A DNA stretch of 40,998 nt from NCBI GenBank assembly GCA_944391855.1, contig CALXVB010000013.1, positions 1 through 40,998 of the forward strand, read 5' to 3'. Numbering within the stretch: position 1 is the first letter of the stretch; each line of letters starts with the position of its first letter. A program made the position numbers and the translations under genes. The stretch comes from an uncultured Clostridia bacterium (GTDB lineage: Bacteria; Bacillota; Clostridia; TANB77; CAG-508). The notes beneath the pieces are model-generated. The model saw nothing but the letters and a program-made list of their open reading frames with translations, was not told the DNA's origin and did not search any database. Positions 15,722-24,513 of this stretch are shown one piece after another.

Positions 15722-16969
15722 TTAATTATTATGCAATATAATATCTTCATATTTTTTTGCTGCAATTTCAGGATTGTATTTACTATTAAAATCTTTTATT
15801 GGTGCAAATTCATTATCTGCATTTACTCGAAGAAGAGCTATATTGTCAAAATATGAAAATGCATCAAACACAAATTGCTCAAATTTATATATATTAGGAC
15901 TTTCTGGTACTTCTTTCATACCTTCGAAATTGACAAAAGCATTTTTCCTAAAAGCTCTATGATAAGGTAAACTAATGTTAGCCATTTGCTTTATAGCTTT
16001 TAAACTAAATATATGCGCTAACATGTTTTTTTCTCTATAAAGATATTTACCAGAAATATCTTTTAGTTTAGAAATTTCCTCTGTGAAATTTTCACAATCT
16101 ACAATAGAGGGTTTCCCATTTTTTCTTGCAAATATCCAAGAAATATCACTAGGAACTTCTTTAAACAATGTTTTAGAACCAATTTCAAATTTTGAATTTA
16201 TAGTATTTCCTATAAATATTGGGTCTAATGGATCTAATAACACATTGTCAATACCTCCAACAAATAGCCACTGCAATTTTTTTTGTTCCATATCTTTAAT
16301 TAAATTAGCTTTTCTTAAAGAAGAAAATAAATTTCCATTACCATTTGAAGCTAAATTTACTTTATATATTTCAGAAAGAACTAATTTACCATTAATATCA
16401 ATTATTGGCATATTTTCTTGTACGAAAAATACTATATTATTCCTTCCATAATCAAAAAAGTTATTCTGTTCAAAAAAGCTAATCGTATCAAAATAATTAT
16501 CAGTACTTGTCATTATATACCAAGGGATATTTACTTTATATTTTAAAGAATAGTATTTTAAATAATCACATAAAATTTCAAATAAAGATTTCTTTGGCTT
16601 TATGTCTAAGCAAAAAGTTCCTTTTGGACCATTAAAGCCTAATCTTGAACCTTGACCGCCTGCTAAGGTAATAACTCCAACTTTTCCGGACTTGATTGCT
16701 TTTACACCTATAGAGAAAAGTTGTTTTTTCTGACTAGCAGATAAGAGATCTTTTATAGTATAATTTAATGGTTCGATATTTTCTGTAGAATTCAAAACTT
16801 CTAATTTAGACTTTTCGTACAAATCTAAAACTTCTTCAAAATCTATTTTTAAAATTTGATTAAGTAAATTTGATTTTTGATTTTCAGTAAGTTCAGAATA
16901 AAACTGTATCAAATGTTCTTGATTATATTTACTTAATATTTCTTTTACTTTATTCAGTTTATCTTCCAT
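15722..16969 (-). CDS. UDPGP-family nucleotidyltransferase (UDP-sugar pyrophosphorylase)
   Basis: 415 residues. The nucleotide-binding signature LAGGQGSRLGFNGPKG (about 97-112) is that of the UDPGP/UAP1 family, which also has members in eukaryotes. It is preceded by the typical helical N-terminus and followed by IMTSTDNYFDTISFFEQNNFF, FVQENMPIIDINGKL and VGGIDNVLLDPLDP. The family joins UTP to a sugar 1-phosphate (GlcNAc-1-P or Glc-1-P) and releases pyrophosphate. The sugar cannot be decided here; UDP-GlcNAc supply for the wall is plausible. AAGAAGG precedes the ATG. The metallophosphoesterase gene ends 47 bp upstream on the same strand, so they probably form one operon. Confidence 0.82.
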   Translation of the reverse strand: MEDKLNKVKEILSKYNQEHLIQFYSELTENQKSNLLNQILKIDFEEVLDLYEKSKLEVLNSTENIEPLNYTIKDLLSASQKKQLFSIGVKAIKSGKVGVITLAGGQGSRLGFNGPKGTFCLDIKPKKSLFEILCDYLKYYSLKYKVNIPWYIMTSTDNYFDTISFFEQNNFFDYGRNNIVFFVQENMPIIDINGKLVLSEIYKVNLASNGNGNLFSSLRKANLIKDMEQKKLQWLFVGGIDNVLLDPLDPIFIGNTINSKFEIGSKTLFKEVPSDISWIFARKNGKPSIVDCENFTEEISKLKDISGKYLYREKNMLAHIFSLKAIKQMANISLPYHRAFRKNAFVNFEGMKEVPESPNIYKFEQFVFDAFSYFDNIALLRVNADNEFAPIKDFNSKYNPEIAAKKYEDIILHNN

Positions 16970-17016
16970 ATAAAACCTTCTTTATATAAGTTAATATAAT
17001 TTATAATTATAAAACA

Positions 17017-17832
17017 TTATAATTGTTTTGCGTTTACATAGTTTGTTGCACTACGTAATTCAGTTATTACTTTATTTTTACTAGGTAATGTAGATTTTTC
17101 TAAAAGCTTAATTTCCTCTTCTATATCATAAGGAAGTCTTACTAAATTAAAACTGATAGAAGAAAGTATTTTGCTATTTAAATTACCCTCTAGTATAATA
17201 TATGATGCTACAGTAGAAAATTTATTAGTTTTATCAAAAAAATTATCATTTAACATCTCTATAGGCATACCAACACTACCAGGATTGAAGATAGTTTTGT
17301 TACGTGTTCTTATAATATTTGGAGTGTGAATGTGGCCATAGCCTACTATATCTGGAATAGGGTCTGAATTAGTCTTACCAATAAATGCGGTATTTTCAAA
17401 AAGATCCATTCCATTATGTAATTCTGTAGCAGAGTAAATGGTATTTTCATTTGAAAACATTGGATTAAAAACATAATCTAATCCAAAAGGAGACGAATGA
17501 AAAAGCCTTATTAAATAGCCACTCATATAAAAATCATATACAACTGGTAAGTTATATATGAATGAAGCACGTTCTTCTCCAATTAAATCTCTTGTCCAGA
17601 ATTTACCTTTTGGAATATCAGGTCTAGTCACAGCCTCATCACAATTACCTTTTAAAATAATGTCGCACTTCTCTTTTAAAAGATCTATAACCTTGTCCGA
17701 ATTACAACTTTTTAAAACACTATCACCTAAACAAAAAATATGGGGGATATTTCTAGCCTCTATATCATTAATTACAGCATTAAGAGCTGTTATATTTCCA
17801 TGTACGTCAGAGATAATTGCAATTTTATCCAT
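17017..17832 (-). CDS. metallophosphoesterase, calcineurin-like (YfcE/MJ0936-type)
   Basis: 271 residues. Metal-binding blocks appear in order: ISDVHGN (7-13), LGDSV (about 35-39), KGNCDEA (about 61-67), and GYGHIHTPNI (about 165-174), followed by NPGSVGMP. This is the small calcineurin-like phosphodiesterase/phosphatase fold with a dinuclear metal centre; the substrate is unknown. AAGGAGG precedes the ATG. Its promoter is well formed and faces away from the cysteine synthase-like gene. The downstream UDPGP-family gene is likely co-transcribed. Confidence 0.82.
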   Translation of the reverse strand: MDKIAIISDVHGNITALNAVINDIEARNIPHIFCLGDSVLKSCNSDKVIDLLKEKCDIILKGNCDEAVTRPDIPKGKFWTRDLIGEERASFIYNLPVVYDFYMSGYLIRLFHSSPFGLDYVFNPMFSNENTIYSATELHNGMDLFENTAFIGKTNSDPIPDIVGYGHIHTPNIIRTRNKTIFNPGSVGMPIEMLNDNFFDKTNKFSTVASYIILEGNLNSKILSSISFNLVRLPYDIEEEIKLLEKSTLPSKNKVITELRSATNYVNAKQL

Positions 17833-17865
17833 AACTACACCTCCTTAAATTTATATAATACAAAT

Positions 17866-17894
17866 ATTATATTATAAAAATTAATTCATTTCAA
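17866..17894 (-). promoter_or_regulatory. promoter of the metallophosphoesterase operon
   Basis: Minus-strand TTGAAA (17889-17894), 17-bp spacer, TATAAT (17866-17871). Confidence 0.68.
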
Positions 17895-17910
17895 TATAAA
17901 AAAATAACAG

Positions 17911-17939
17911 TTGAAAAAAATTTGTATATTATATATAAT
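17911..17939 (+). promoter_or_regulatory. promoter of the cysteine synthase-family gene
   Basis: TTGAAA (17911-17916), 17-bp spacer, TATAAT (17934-17939). A reading frame through this region shows why an upstream TTG start for the gene is wrong. Confidence 0.72.
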
Positions 17940-17973
17940 AAATACATTTACAGTCAAAAGGAGGAGAAAGACA

Positions 17974-18939
17974 ATGTTAAAGCATATAGGAAATACCCCA
18001 ATGATAAAAATAAAATATAAAAATAATAATACAGGAAAAATAAATTATATATATACTAAATTAGAATCATATAACCCTACCGGAAGTATAAAAGACAGAG
18101 TTGCATATTATATAATAAATAAAGCAAAAGAAAGAGGAGAACTAAAGGAAAAAATGCCAATAGTGGAGGCAACTAGTGGCAATACGGGCATATCACTTGC
18201 TGCACTTGGCGCATACTATAATCATCCAGTCTATATCTATATGCCAGAATGGGCAAGTATAGAAAGAGTAAAGATTATGAAAAATTATGGTGCACATGTA
18301 ACTTTAATATCAAAAGAAGATGGGGGATTCAAAAAATGCCTAGAAGAAGCGGAAAAATTTGCAAAAGAAAATAACGGATTTTTAGCAAACCAATTTGCAA
18401 ATACAGATAATCTTTTAGCACATTATGAGACGACAGGAGAAGAAATAATAAACAAGATTCCAGAAAAAATATCAGCATTCATATCTGGAGTAGGAACTGG
18501 CGGAACTTTAATTGGTATTGGAAGAAAATTAAAAAAATATGATGCTGATATAAAATTAATAGCATTAGAGCCAGAAAAAATGCCATTAATCTCTCAAAAT
18601 AAAATTATAGAAAATCATAAAATAGAAGGAATAGGCGACGATTTTGTTCCAGACTTACTAGATAAAAATATGCTAGATGAAGTGATTTTAGTAAATGACG
18701 AAGATGCAATAAACATGGCTAGGTTATTAGCTAAAAAGCTTGGGTTAGGAGTGGGAATTTCGTCAGGCGCAAATGTGATAGCAAGTATACTTTACCAAGA
18801 AAAAGAAAACAATCCAGTTGTTACTGTATTTGCAGATGATAACAAAAAATATTTAAGCACAGATTTATCTAAAGAAATAGACGAAAATTTAGAATATATA
18901 TCAAACAAAGTGGAACTTATAGATTACGAGGTAATTTAA
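17974..18939 (+). CDS. cysK: PLP-dependent cysteine synthase family protein
   Basis: 321 residues from the ATG at 17974, which follows AGGAGG. Any start further upstream would lie in the promoter. Fold-type II PLP features: HIGNTPMIKI, the Schiff-base lysine K40 in PTGSIKDRV, the substrate loop EATSGNTGISLA (about 67-78), the phosphate-binding GVGTGGTLIGIG (about 167-178) and SSGAN near the end. The family makes cysteine from O-acetylserine and sulfide. Close relatives (cystathionine beta-synthase, O-ureidoserine-type) cannot be excluded, so the symbol is tentative. It is a monocistronic unit divergent from the metallophosphoesterase operon. Confidence 0.85.
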   Translation: MLKHIGNTPMIKIKYKNNNTGKINYIYTKLESYNPTGSIKDRVAYYIINKAKERGELKEKMPIVEATSGNTGISLAALGAYYNHPVYIYMPEWASIERVKIMKNYGAHVTLISKEDGGFKKCLEEAEKFAKENNGFLANQFANTDNLLAHYETTGEEIINKIPEKISAFISGVGTGGTLIGIGRKLKKYDADIKLIALEPEKMPLISQNKIIENHKIEGIGDDFVPDLLDKNMLDEVILVNDEDAINMARLLAKKLGLGVGISSGANVIASILYQEKENNPVVTVFADDNKKYLSTDLSKEIDENLEYISNKVELIDYEVI

Positions 18940-19058
18940 AAGAATATTATAAAGGGATAAACTATATAAAAAATAATAATCAAAATCTGTAACATTATGT
19001 CAAAACAAAAGCTTTTTTCATAATATATTATATAAATATATATGAAAGGAGTTTTTTT

Positions 19059-20096
19059 ATGCATAAAAAGGTAATTACAGCTTTATTAATATTAATAATA
19101 TTGCTAATATTTAATAGCTATTCGTTTGCACTATCTCCATCTAGTAATGTAATTTACAGTGGAATAGACGTAAGTGAGTGGCAAGGAGATATTGATTTTA
19201 GAAAAGTAAAAGAAGCAGGAATAGAAGTAGTATATATACGAGCTGGTCAAGGCTTTAGTTATAAGGACGCAAAATTTGAAAGAAACTATGAAGAAGCAAA
19301 GAAAAATGGACTAAAAATAGGAGTGTACCATTATGTAACGGCAAGAAGTGTGGAAGAAGCTAAATTACAAGCACAGTTCTTTGTTTCACTTGTATCTAAA
19401 AAACAAATAGATTGCAAATTAGCAATGGATTTTGAGTCATTTGGAGACTTAAGCAAAGCAAAAATAAATGAAATTGCATTAGAATATATTAAAGAAGTAG
19501 AAAGATTATCTAAAAAAGGAGTTGTAGTTTATAGTAACACATATGATGCAACTAATATTTTTAATAAAGAAGTAGCCGAATACCCATTATGGGTAGCACA
19601 ATATGGAGTAAGCAGTCCTCAAGACAATGGAAATTGGGAAAATTGGGCAGGATACCAATATTCCTCAACAGGAAGAGTAAGTGGAATTGAAGGAAATGTA
19701 GATTTGGATAGATATACAGAAGATATATTCTTAAGTGAGACAGAAGAAATACCAGAGGTAGAAAATCCTAAATGTAATTATGAAGACAGAATAAGATATA
19801 AAGTCAAGGCAGGAGATACATTATCAGAAATAGCATTGGAATATAATACAACAGTAAGCCATTTGGCACAAATAAATGACATTAAAAACCCTAACTTAAT
19901 ATATGCGGGAGAAATAATCACAATATCATATAATCACAATAATAGTGTAAATCAAAATATGTATACAATCAAATGGGGAGACACATTATCAGAAATTGCA
20001 AAAAGATATAACACAACTGTACTTAATTTAGTAATACTAAATAATATAACTAATCCAAATTTAATATATGCAGGAGAAAAGCTAAGAATAAACTAA
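19059..20096 (+). CDS. GH25 lysozyme with two C-terminal LysM domains
   Basis: 345 residues. A signal peptide (1 to about 25) is followed by a glycoside hydrolase family 25 barrel (about 33-225: [51 protein letters not shown]). Two LysM repeats follow (about 246-290 and 300-345: [19 protein letters not shown] and [19 protein letters not shown]). The catalytic acids are expected in DVSEW and AMDFES. GH25 cleaves the MurNAc-GlcNAc bond, and LysM holds the enzyme on peptidoglycan. Start: AAAGGAG seven bases before the ATG. It is not placed with prophage genes, so a host wall-remodelling or spore-related role is more likely than phage lysis. Confidence 0.92.
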   Translation: MHKKVITALLILIILLIFNSYSFALSPSSNVIYSGIDVSEWQGDIDFRKVKEAGIEVVYIRAGQGFSYKDAKFERNYEEAKKNGLKIGVYHYVTARSVEEAKLQAQFFVSLVSKKQIDCKLAMDFESFGDLSKAKINEIALEYIKEVERLSKKGVVVYSNTYDATNIFNKEVAEYPLWVAQYGVSSPQDNGNWENWAGYQYSSTGRVSGIEGNVDLDRYTEDIFLSETEEIPEVENPKCNYEDRIRYKVKAGDTLSEIALEYNTTVSHLAQINDIKNPNLIYAGEIITISYNHNNSVNQNMYTIKWGDTLSEIAKRYNTTVLNLVILNNITNPNLIYAGEKLRIN

Positions 20097-20128
20097 AAAG
20101 GAAATTTATTAAAACCTCTATTCCAGTA

Positions 20129-20158
20129 TTGACAAAAACCAAGTTTTTAAGTTATAAT
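20129..20158 (+). promoter_or_regulatory. rpsU promoter
   Basis: TTGACA (20129-20134), 18-bp spacer, TATAAT (20153-20158). TTCCAGTATT (20121-20130) overlapping the -35 is exactly complementary to AATACTGGAA (20220-20229) just before the ribosome binding site. Confidence 0.72.
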
Positions 20159-20242
20159 AATACTTGTTCATATAGTAGAAGAACAAATTATGAATCCCAA
20201 ACCAAACACTTAAAGGTGTAATACTGGAAGGAGGGGAATAAA

Positions 20243-20413
20243 ATGTCAGAGGTTAAAGTTAATAATGGAAATATAGAAGATGCCTTAAAAAGGTTTAAAA
20301 GACAATGTGCAAGAAACGGAGTTTTACAAGAGGTTAGAAAGAGAGAACATTATGAAAAACCAAGTGTAAAAAGAAAGAAAAAATCAGAGGCAGCTAGAAA
20401 AAGAAAATTTTAA
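20243..20413 (+). CDS. rpsU: 30S ribosomal protein S21
   Basis: 56 residues starting [20 protein letters not shown] and ending in a basic tail [13 protein letters not shown], the full S21 pattern. GGAGGGG lies nine bases before the ATG. S21 sits near the 3' end of 16S rRNA on the small subunit and helps initiation. It is a monocistronic unit with its own promoter, a leader of about 80 nt and a strong terminator. Confidence 0.95.
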   Translation: MSEVKVNNGNIEDALKRFKRQCARNGVLQEVRKREHYEKPSVKRKKKSEAARKRKF

Positions 20414-20429
20414 TTAAATAAAAATATAG

Positions 20430-20467
20430 GAGTAAATATGAAAATATATCATATTTACTCTTTTTTC
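20430..20467 (+). terminator. rpsU terminator
   Basis: GAGTAAATATG (20430-20440) and CATATTTACTC (20450-20460) form a perfect 11-bp stem followed by six T. Confidence 0.88.
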
Positions 20468-20497
20468 TTGTATAGTTTAAGAAAAATATTATATAAT
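20468..20497 (+). promoter_or_regulatory. promoter of the yfmF-yfmH operon
   Basis: TTGTAT (20468-20473), 18-bp spacer, TATAAT (20492-20497), 40 bp before the yfmF ATG. Confidence 0.55.
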
Positions 20498-20536
20498 AAA
20501 ACAGAAAATAAAACAAAAGGATAGAGGAGGAAAATA

Positions 20537-21811
20537 ATGAATTACGTAAAAACAGAAATAAAAAAGGGAATTAATCTTCATAATATAAATACAAGTAAAT
20601 TTAAAACAAATTTATTTGCAGCTTTTTTAGCAACGCCACTAACAAGAGAAAACGTAACAAAAAACGCGTTACTTGCAGCAGTTTTAAGAAGAGGAACTAA
20701 AAACATAAAATCGCAAGACCTAATTAGTAAAAAATTAGAAGAAATGTATGGTGCAAGCTTTGATTGTGGTATAGAAAAAACTGGAGACAACCATGTAATA
20801 AAATTTTATCTAGAAACAATTAACGAAAACTTTTTACCAGAAAAGGAAGAATTAGATAAAAAAAGTGTAGAAATATTATTTGATATAATTTTTAATCCGT
20901 TAGTTCAAAACGAAGAATTTAATGAGGATTATGTAGAAAGCGAAAAGAAAAAATTAAAACAAATAATAGAGAGCAAAATAGACAATAAAAGAGCATATTC
21001 ATTTGAAAGATGCATAGAAGAAATGTTTAAGGATGAACCCTATGGTTTGTATAAATTTGGATATATAGAAGACTTAGAGAAAATAACTCCTAAAAATTTA
21101 TATGAGTATTATCAAGAGTTATTACAAAAATGCAAGATAGATATATTTGCCTCAGGAGACTTTGAAAATAAGAATATAAATGAAATAATTAAAAATAATT
21201 CTGCAATAAAAAAACTTAAAGAAAGAAATCCTGAATATATTATAAATAAAGAAAAATCAGAAACAAAAGAAATAAAAGAGCCAAAAACTATAGAAGAAAA
21301 AATGCAAGTAGGACAAGGAAATCTAGTAATAGGCTTATCATGTAATAGCAAAATAGAAAATTTAAAATTTGTTATGTCTGTATATAATGCAATTTTAGGA
21401 GGAGGGGCAAATTCAAAACTATTCCAGAATGTAAGAGAAAAGAATAGTTTGGCATACACAGCAGGCTCAACATTTAGAAGACAAAAAAACACGATATTTA
21501 TAAGATGCGGAATTGAAATAAATAATTATAACAAAGCATTAGAGACAATTAAAGAACAAATCGAAGATATGAGAAGCGGAAAATTTACAGAAGAAGATAT
21601 AGAAAATGCAAAAAAATTAATAGTATCGTCTGTAAGAGGAATAAATTCTGAGCAAGATACAGAAATAACGTATTATTATGGTCAGGAATTATCAGATAAT
21701 TTTACGAGTATTAATGAATATATAGAAAAAATAGAAAGAGTAACTAAAGATAAGTTGGTAGAAGTATCAAAAGATATATGGATAAATACAATATATTTTT
21801 TACGTGATTAA
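20537..21811 (+). CDS. yfmF: M16 family protein, YfmF-type (non-catalytic partner)
   Basis: 424 residues with the M16 (insulinase/pitrilysin) fold but no HxxEH zinc motif. The corresponding N-terminal segment reads LFAAFLATPLTRENVTKNALLAAVLRRGT. Downstream features such as EEMYGASFDCG and the GGGANSKLFQNVREKNSLAYT segment are typical of the non-catalytic M16B partner. In Bacillus, YfmF and YfmH are needed for 5-aminopentanol modification of elongation factor P. The immediate neighbour is the catalytic YfmH-type gene, 28 bp downstream, as expected for a heterodimer. GGAGG precedes the ATG. Confidence 0.85.
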   Translation: MNYVKTEIKKGINLHNINTSKFKTNLFAAFLATPLTRENVTKNALLAAVLRRGTKNIKSQDLISKKLEEMYGASFDCGIEKTGDNHVIKFYLETINENFLPEKEELDKKSVEILFDIIFNPLVQNEEFNEDYVESEKKKLKQIIESKIDNKRAYSFERCIEEMFKDEPYGLYKFGYIEDLEKITPKNLYEYYQELLQKCKIDIFASGDFENKNINEIIKNNSAIKKLKERNPEYIINKEKSETKEIKEPKTIEEKMQVGQGNLVIGLSCNSKIENLKFVMSVYNAILGGGANSKLFQNVREKNSLAYTAGSTFRRQKNTIFIRCGIEINNYNKALETIKEQIEDMRSGKFTEEDIENAKKLIVSSVRGINSEQDTEITYYYGQELSDNFTSINEYIEKIERVTKDKLVEVSKDIWINTIYFLRD

Positions 21812-21839
21812 AATTAAAAGAAGGAGTTAAATTGCAAAG

Positions 21840-23123
21840 ATGAAAGTAATAGAAAGTTTAAAAATAAAAGAAAAGGAATATATTGAAAAACTAGACAATG
21901 GTATGACAGTAATAATTATACCTAAACCAGGCTTAGAAAAAAAGTATGTTATATGGGGAACACATTTTGGTTCAATAGATAATAGATTTATTATGCCGGA
22001 AACAAAAGAAGAAGTATTTATTCCAGATGGAGTGGCACATTTTCTAGAACATAAAATGTTTGAACAACCAGATGGAACTAATAGCTTAGATACATTAATG
22101 GGGCTAGGCTTAGATGCAAATGCATATACGACAAATGACCATACAGCATATCTATTTGAATGTACAGATAACTTTTATAAAGGTTTAGATGAACTAATGG
22201 ATTATGTACAACATCCATATTTTACAGAAGAAAATGTTGAAAAAGAAAAAGGAATAATTGCACAAGAAATAAAAATGTATGATGACGAACCAAGCTGGAG
22301 ACTTTATATGAATGCTATGGATTGCATGTACAAGGAAAATCCAATAAAAATAGATATAGCAGGTAGTGTAGAGTCAATTAGTAAAATTACACCAGATGTT
22401 TTATATAAATGTTATAACACATTTTATAACCCATCTAATATGGCAATGGTAGTATGTGGAGACTTTAATCCAGAAGAATTACTTGTGGAGATAAAAAAGA
22501 GATTATTACCAAATCAAAAACAAGACAAAATAGAAAGAATTTATCCAGCAAAAGAAGGAACAATTAATAAAAAGTATGAAGAACTAGAAATGGAAGTAAG
22601 CCTCCCTTTATTTGCATTTGGAATTAAAGACGTGGAAGAAAATAACGATAAAGAAGAACTTGTAAAAAAACATATTGCTATAGAAATACTCTTAAATATG
22701 ATAATAGGTAAGAGTTCAGAAGCATATAAAGAATTATATGAAGAAGGAAACTTACTTTCAGAACCAGATTTAGATTATGAATTTAGTGATGAATATGCAC
22801 ATGTTTTAATATCAGGACAATCTAAGGACCCTAATAAAGTAAAAGAAAAGATAGAAAGTGAAATAGAAAAATATAAAACAAAAGGCATTGATGAAGAAAG
22901 CTTTAATAGGATTCGTAAAAAAGTATATGGAGACTATGTTGCCGAGTATAATAATGTTGGAAGTATAGCAAGAATGTTTTTAGCTGATAAAATTAAAGAC
23001 ATAAACAGTTTTGATTATATAGAAAAGTATAATAATGTAACAAAAGAGTATACAGAAAAGGTTTTAAAAAATGTCTTTAAAAGTGAAAATATGATAATGT
23101 CTGTTATAAAAAGTAGAGATTAA
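21840..23123 (+). CDS. yfmH: M16 family zinc metallopeptidase, YfmH-type
   Basis: 427 residues. The inverted zinc motif HFLEH is at 67-71 (DGVAHFLEHKMFE), and the distal Glu is expected in KGIIAQEIKMYDDEP (about 139-153). It is the catalytic partner of the YfmF-type protein. The family annotation links the pair to EF-P 5-aminopentanol modification, though their exact proteolytic role is unclear. AGGAG lies 13 bases before the ATG, a rather long spacing. No EF-P gene is in this window. Confidence 0.87.
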   Translation: MKVIESLKIKEKEYIEKLDNGMTVIIIPKPGLEKKYVIWGTHFGSIDNRFIMPETKEEVFIPDGVAHFLEHKMFEQPDGTNSLDTLMGLGLDANAYTTNDHTAYLFECTDNFYKGLDELMDYVQHPYFTEENVEKEKGIIAQEIKMYDDEPSWRLYMNAMDCMYKENPIKIDIAGSVESISKITPDVLYKCYNTFYNPSNMAMVVCGDFNPEELLVEIKKRLLPNQKQDKIERIYPAKEGTINKKYEELEMEVSLPLFAFGIKDVEENNDKEELVKKHIAIEILLNMIIGKSSEAYKELYEEGNLLSEPDLDYEFSDEYAHVLISGQSKDPNKVKEKIESEIEKYKTKGIDEESFNRIRKKVYGDYVAEYNNVGSIARMFLADKIKDINSFDYIEKYNNVTKEYTEKVLKNVFKSENMIMSVIKSRD

Positions 23124-23141
23124 AAAATATATGTAGAACTG

Positions 23142-23227
23142 TGTCGAAAAAACACGTACGAAAACTGGCATAAACCGCTTAAAATCAACAAAAACATATT
23201 GACGATTTTGTAAAAATATGGTATTTT
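23142..23227 (+). promoter_or_regulatory. Spo0A-box-like site and promoter of the Spo0E-like gene
   Basis: TTGACG (23199-23204) and TATTTT (23222-23227) are 17 bp apart, 44 bp before the start codon. TGTCGAA, the Spo0A box core, lies at 23142-23148, about 50 bp further upstream. The promoter is fair; the box is suggestive because of the gene it precedes. Confidence 0.45.
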
Positions 23228-23270
23228 AAAAATGTACAAAAGAAAAAATGTGAAAAAGGAGAGTGGTCTT

Positions 23271-23459
23271 ATGTTAAATGATGAAATTTGTAAATTAAGA
23301 GAAAAATTAAATAGTAGCATAATTAATGGGGAAGATTATGAAAAAACCTATAAAATAAGTGTAGAATTAGACGAGCTTATTGCAGAATACTATAAAATAG
23401 AACTAGAATTGGAAAATGGAAGAATAAAGAAAGCAAAAAAAGTAATACGCAAGTTCTAA
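23271..23459 (+). CDS. Spo0E-like aspartyl-phosphate phosphatase
   Basis: 62 residues from the ATG at 23271, preceded by AAGGAG. An upstream in-frame ATG at 23232 lacks a site and lies next to the promoter. The sequence is a two-helix protein: LREKLNSSI, then SVELDELIAEYYK, matching the Spo0E family signature (SxELDxLIxxYY). Spo0E phosphatases remove phosphate from Spo0A-P and so hold back sporulation. Its presence suggests a spore-forming lineage, or one with a retained Spo0A circuit. Confidence 0.75.
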   Translation: MLNDEICKLREKLNSSIINGEDYEKTYKISVELDELIAEYYKIELELENGRIKKAKKVIRKF

Positions 23460-23497
23460 AAAATATAAAGGTATGATAGGTATAAAAGGCAGTTAAT

Positions 23498-23526
23498 TTG
23501 AAAATTAACATAAATAATGGTATAAT
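23498..23526 (+). promoter_or_regulatory. promoter of the GC-rich membrane-protein gene
   Basis: TTGAAA (23498-23503), 17-bp spacer, TATAAT (23521-23526). Confidence 0.7.
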
Positions 23527-23578
23527 ATATTTTATAAACCATTAACAAACTTTTTCTTTAATTAAGGAGGAAGAAAAA

Positions 23579-23932
23579 ATGAGAATCCGGAGAACATTGA
23601 TTTGGATCGCAATCCCAAGCATCAGCTGCCTTATTGCTGGCATACTTTTTGCTAGCTCTGGCATCACAAACTTTGGCGTTACGGTTCTGGCAATCATCAT
23701 GGTATCGTGCATGGTTGAGGCAGGCATTGAAAAAGGCACTTCTCAAGCATTATCGGTTGCCGCATGGCTACTCGAAATTGTTACAGGAGTCCTGCTGAAG
23801 GTAATCTTCAGCGAAATCTTTGGAGACATGGCAACATGGCTGTATATCATTTGTTTAGTAGCATTTGGAGGCATGGTACTACTGAATATCACCTATGTAA
23901 AAGAAATGTGGAAGGATGTGAAAAAAAGGTAA
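23579..23932 (+). CDS. small four-helix membrane protein, GC-rich and unlike its neighbours
   Basis: 117 residues with four hydrophobic segments (about 7-25, 30-47, 58-78, 85-106) and a basic C-terminus, KEMWKDVKKR. I recognise no family. GC content is about 48 % in the first 60 coding bases, against roughly 30 % around it. Codons such as ATC, CTG, GGC and GCC are common here and rare elsewhere in the window. The flanking promoter, GGAGG site and terminator look native and AT-rich. It is a complete single-gene transcription unit, probably acquired from a higher-GC donor. Overlapping antisense frames also arise from its composition and are not counted as genes. Confidence 0.75.
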   Translation: MRIRRTLIWIAIPSISCLIAGILFASSGITNFGVTVLAIIMVSCMVEAGIEKGTSQALSVAAWLLEIVTGVLLKVIFSEIFGDMATWLYIICLVAFGGMVLLNITYVKEMWKDVKKR

Positions 23933-23950
23933 TTTGAGTCAAGTTACTTG

Positions 23951-23983
23951 AAAGGGCAACCATAAAAGGTTGTCCTTTTAATT
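23951..23983 (+). terminator. terminator of the GC-rich cassette
   Basis: AAAGGGCAACC (23951-23961) pairs with GGTTGTCCTTT (23968-23978) with one G-U pair and a 6-nt loop, followed by T-rich sequence. Confidence 0.75.
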
Positions 23984-24080
23984 GCAAAATTATTACAAAA
24001 ATATTATTTTTTTGTTACAACTATACAAATATAAATAAAATATGTTATCATAAAAAAGTAATATAATATTAAAAAAAATG

Positions 24081-24109
24081 TTGAAAAAAAGAAAATGATA
24101 TATTATAAT
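24081..24109 (+). promoter_or_regulatory. promoter of the type IV secretion locus
   Basis: TTGAAA (24081-24086), 17-bp spacer, TATAAT (24104-24109), 20 bp before the first pilin start. Confidence 0.72.
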
Positions 24110-24128
24110 AAATTAAAGAGGTGGAATA

Positions 24129-24500
24129 GTGAAAAGAAATATAGTGTTTAAAATATTTACAATAATAGCCATAATCTTGATTCTATTTATACCTATAGCA
24201 TATGCGGGAACACCATCAACTATAAATCCGGGAGAATGGAAGCCATCTAATTTTAACCCAAATGATATGGATGAAGTAGTGGATGCTGCAGGAATCATAG
24301 TTAGTGTGATAAGAACATTTGGTATAATTGTATCTGTAATAGTATTACTAATTATTGGTATTAAATATATGGTAGGAAGCGTCGAAGAAAGAGCAGACTA
24401 TAAGACTAGCATGAGACCGTATTTAATAGGAGTACTTATATTCTTTGGATTAAGCCAATTTTTAGCAGTAATTATAGACATAGTACCAGGACTTTTTTAG
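24129..24500 (+). CDS. VirB2/TrbC-like pilin, copy 1
   Basis: 123 residues from a GTG start (AGAGGTGG just before it). Signal peptide to about AYA|G (residue 25), then a short exported segment and two hydrophobic helices (about 60-80 and 96-118) joined by the loop GIKYMVGSVEERADYKT. This is the layout of VirB2/TrbC pilins: cleaved leader, two membrane helices, short cytoplasmic loop. It is the first gene of the T4SS locus and shares the GIKYM-GS and PYL-G motifs with the next two genes. The pilus or channel role is inferred from the neighbours. Confidence 0.75.
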   Translation: MKRNIVFKIFTIIAIILILFIPIAYAGTPSTINPGEWKPSNFNPNDMDEVVDAAGIIVSVIRTFGIIVSVIVLLIIGIKYMVGSVEERADYKTSMRPYLIGVLIFFGLSQFLAVIIDIVPGLF

Positions 24501-24513
24501 TAGGTGATAGTGT

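Noticed and set aside
19059-20096. Prophage endolysin
   Set aside because: There is no holin or phage structural gene nearby, and the protein has a signal peptide and LysM anchors, which fit a host enzyme.
23542-23746. Overlapping minus-strand frames in the GC-rich cassette
   Set aside because: They result from high GC content. The plus-strand frame has promoter, GGAGG, terminator and a sensible membrane topology.
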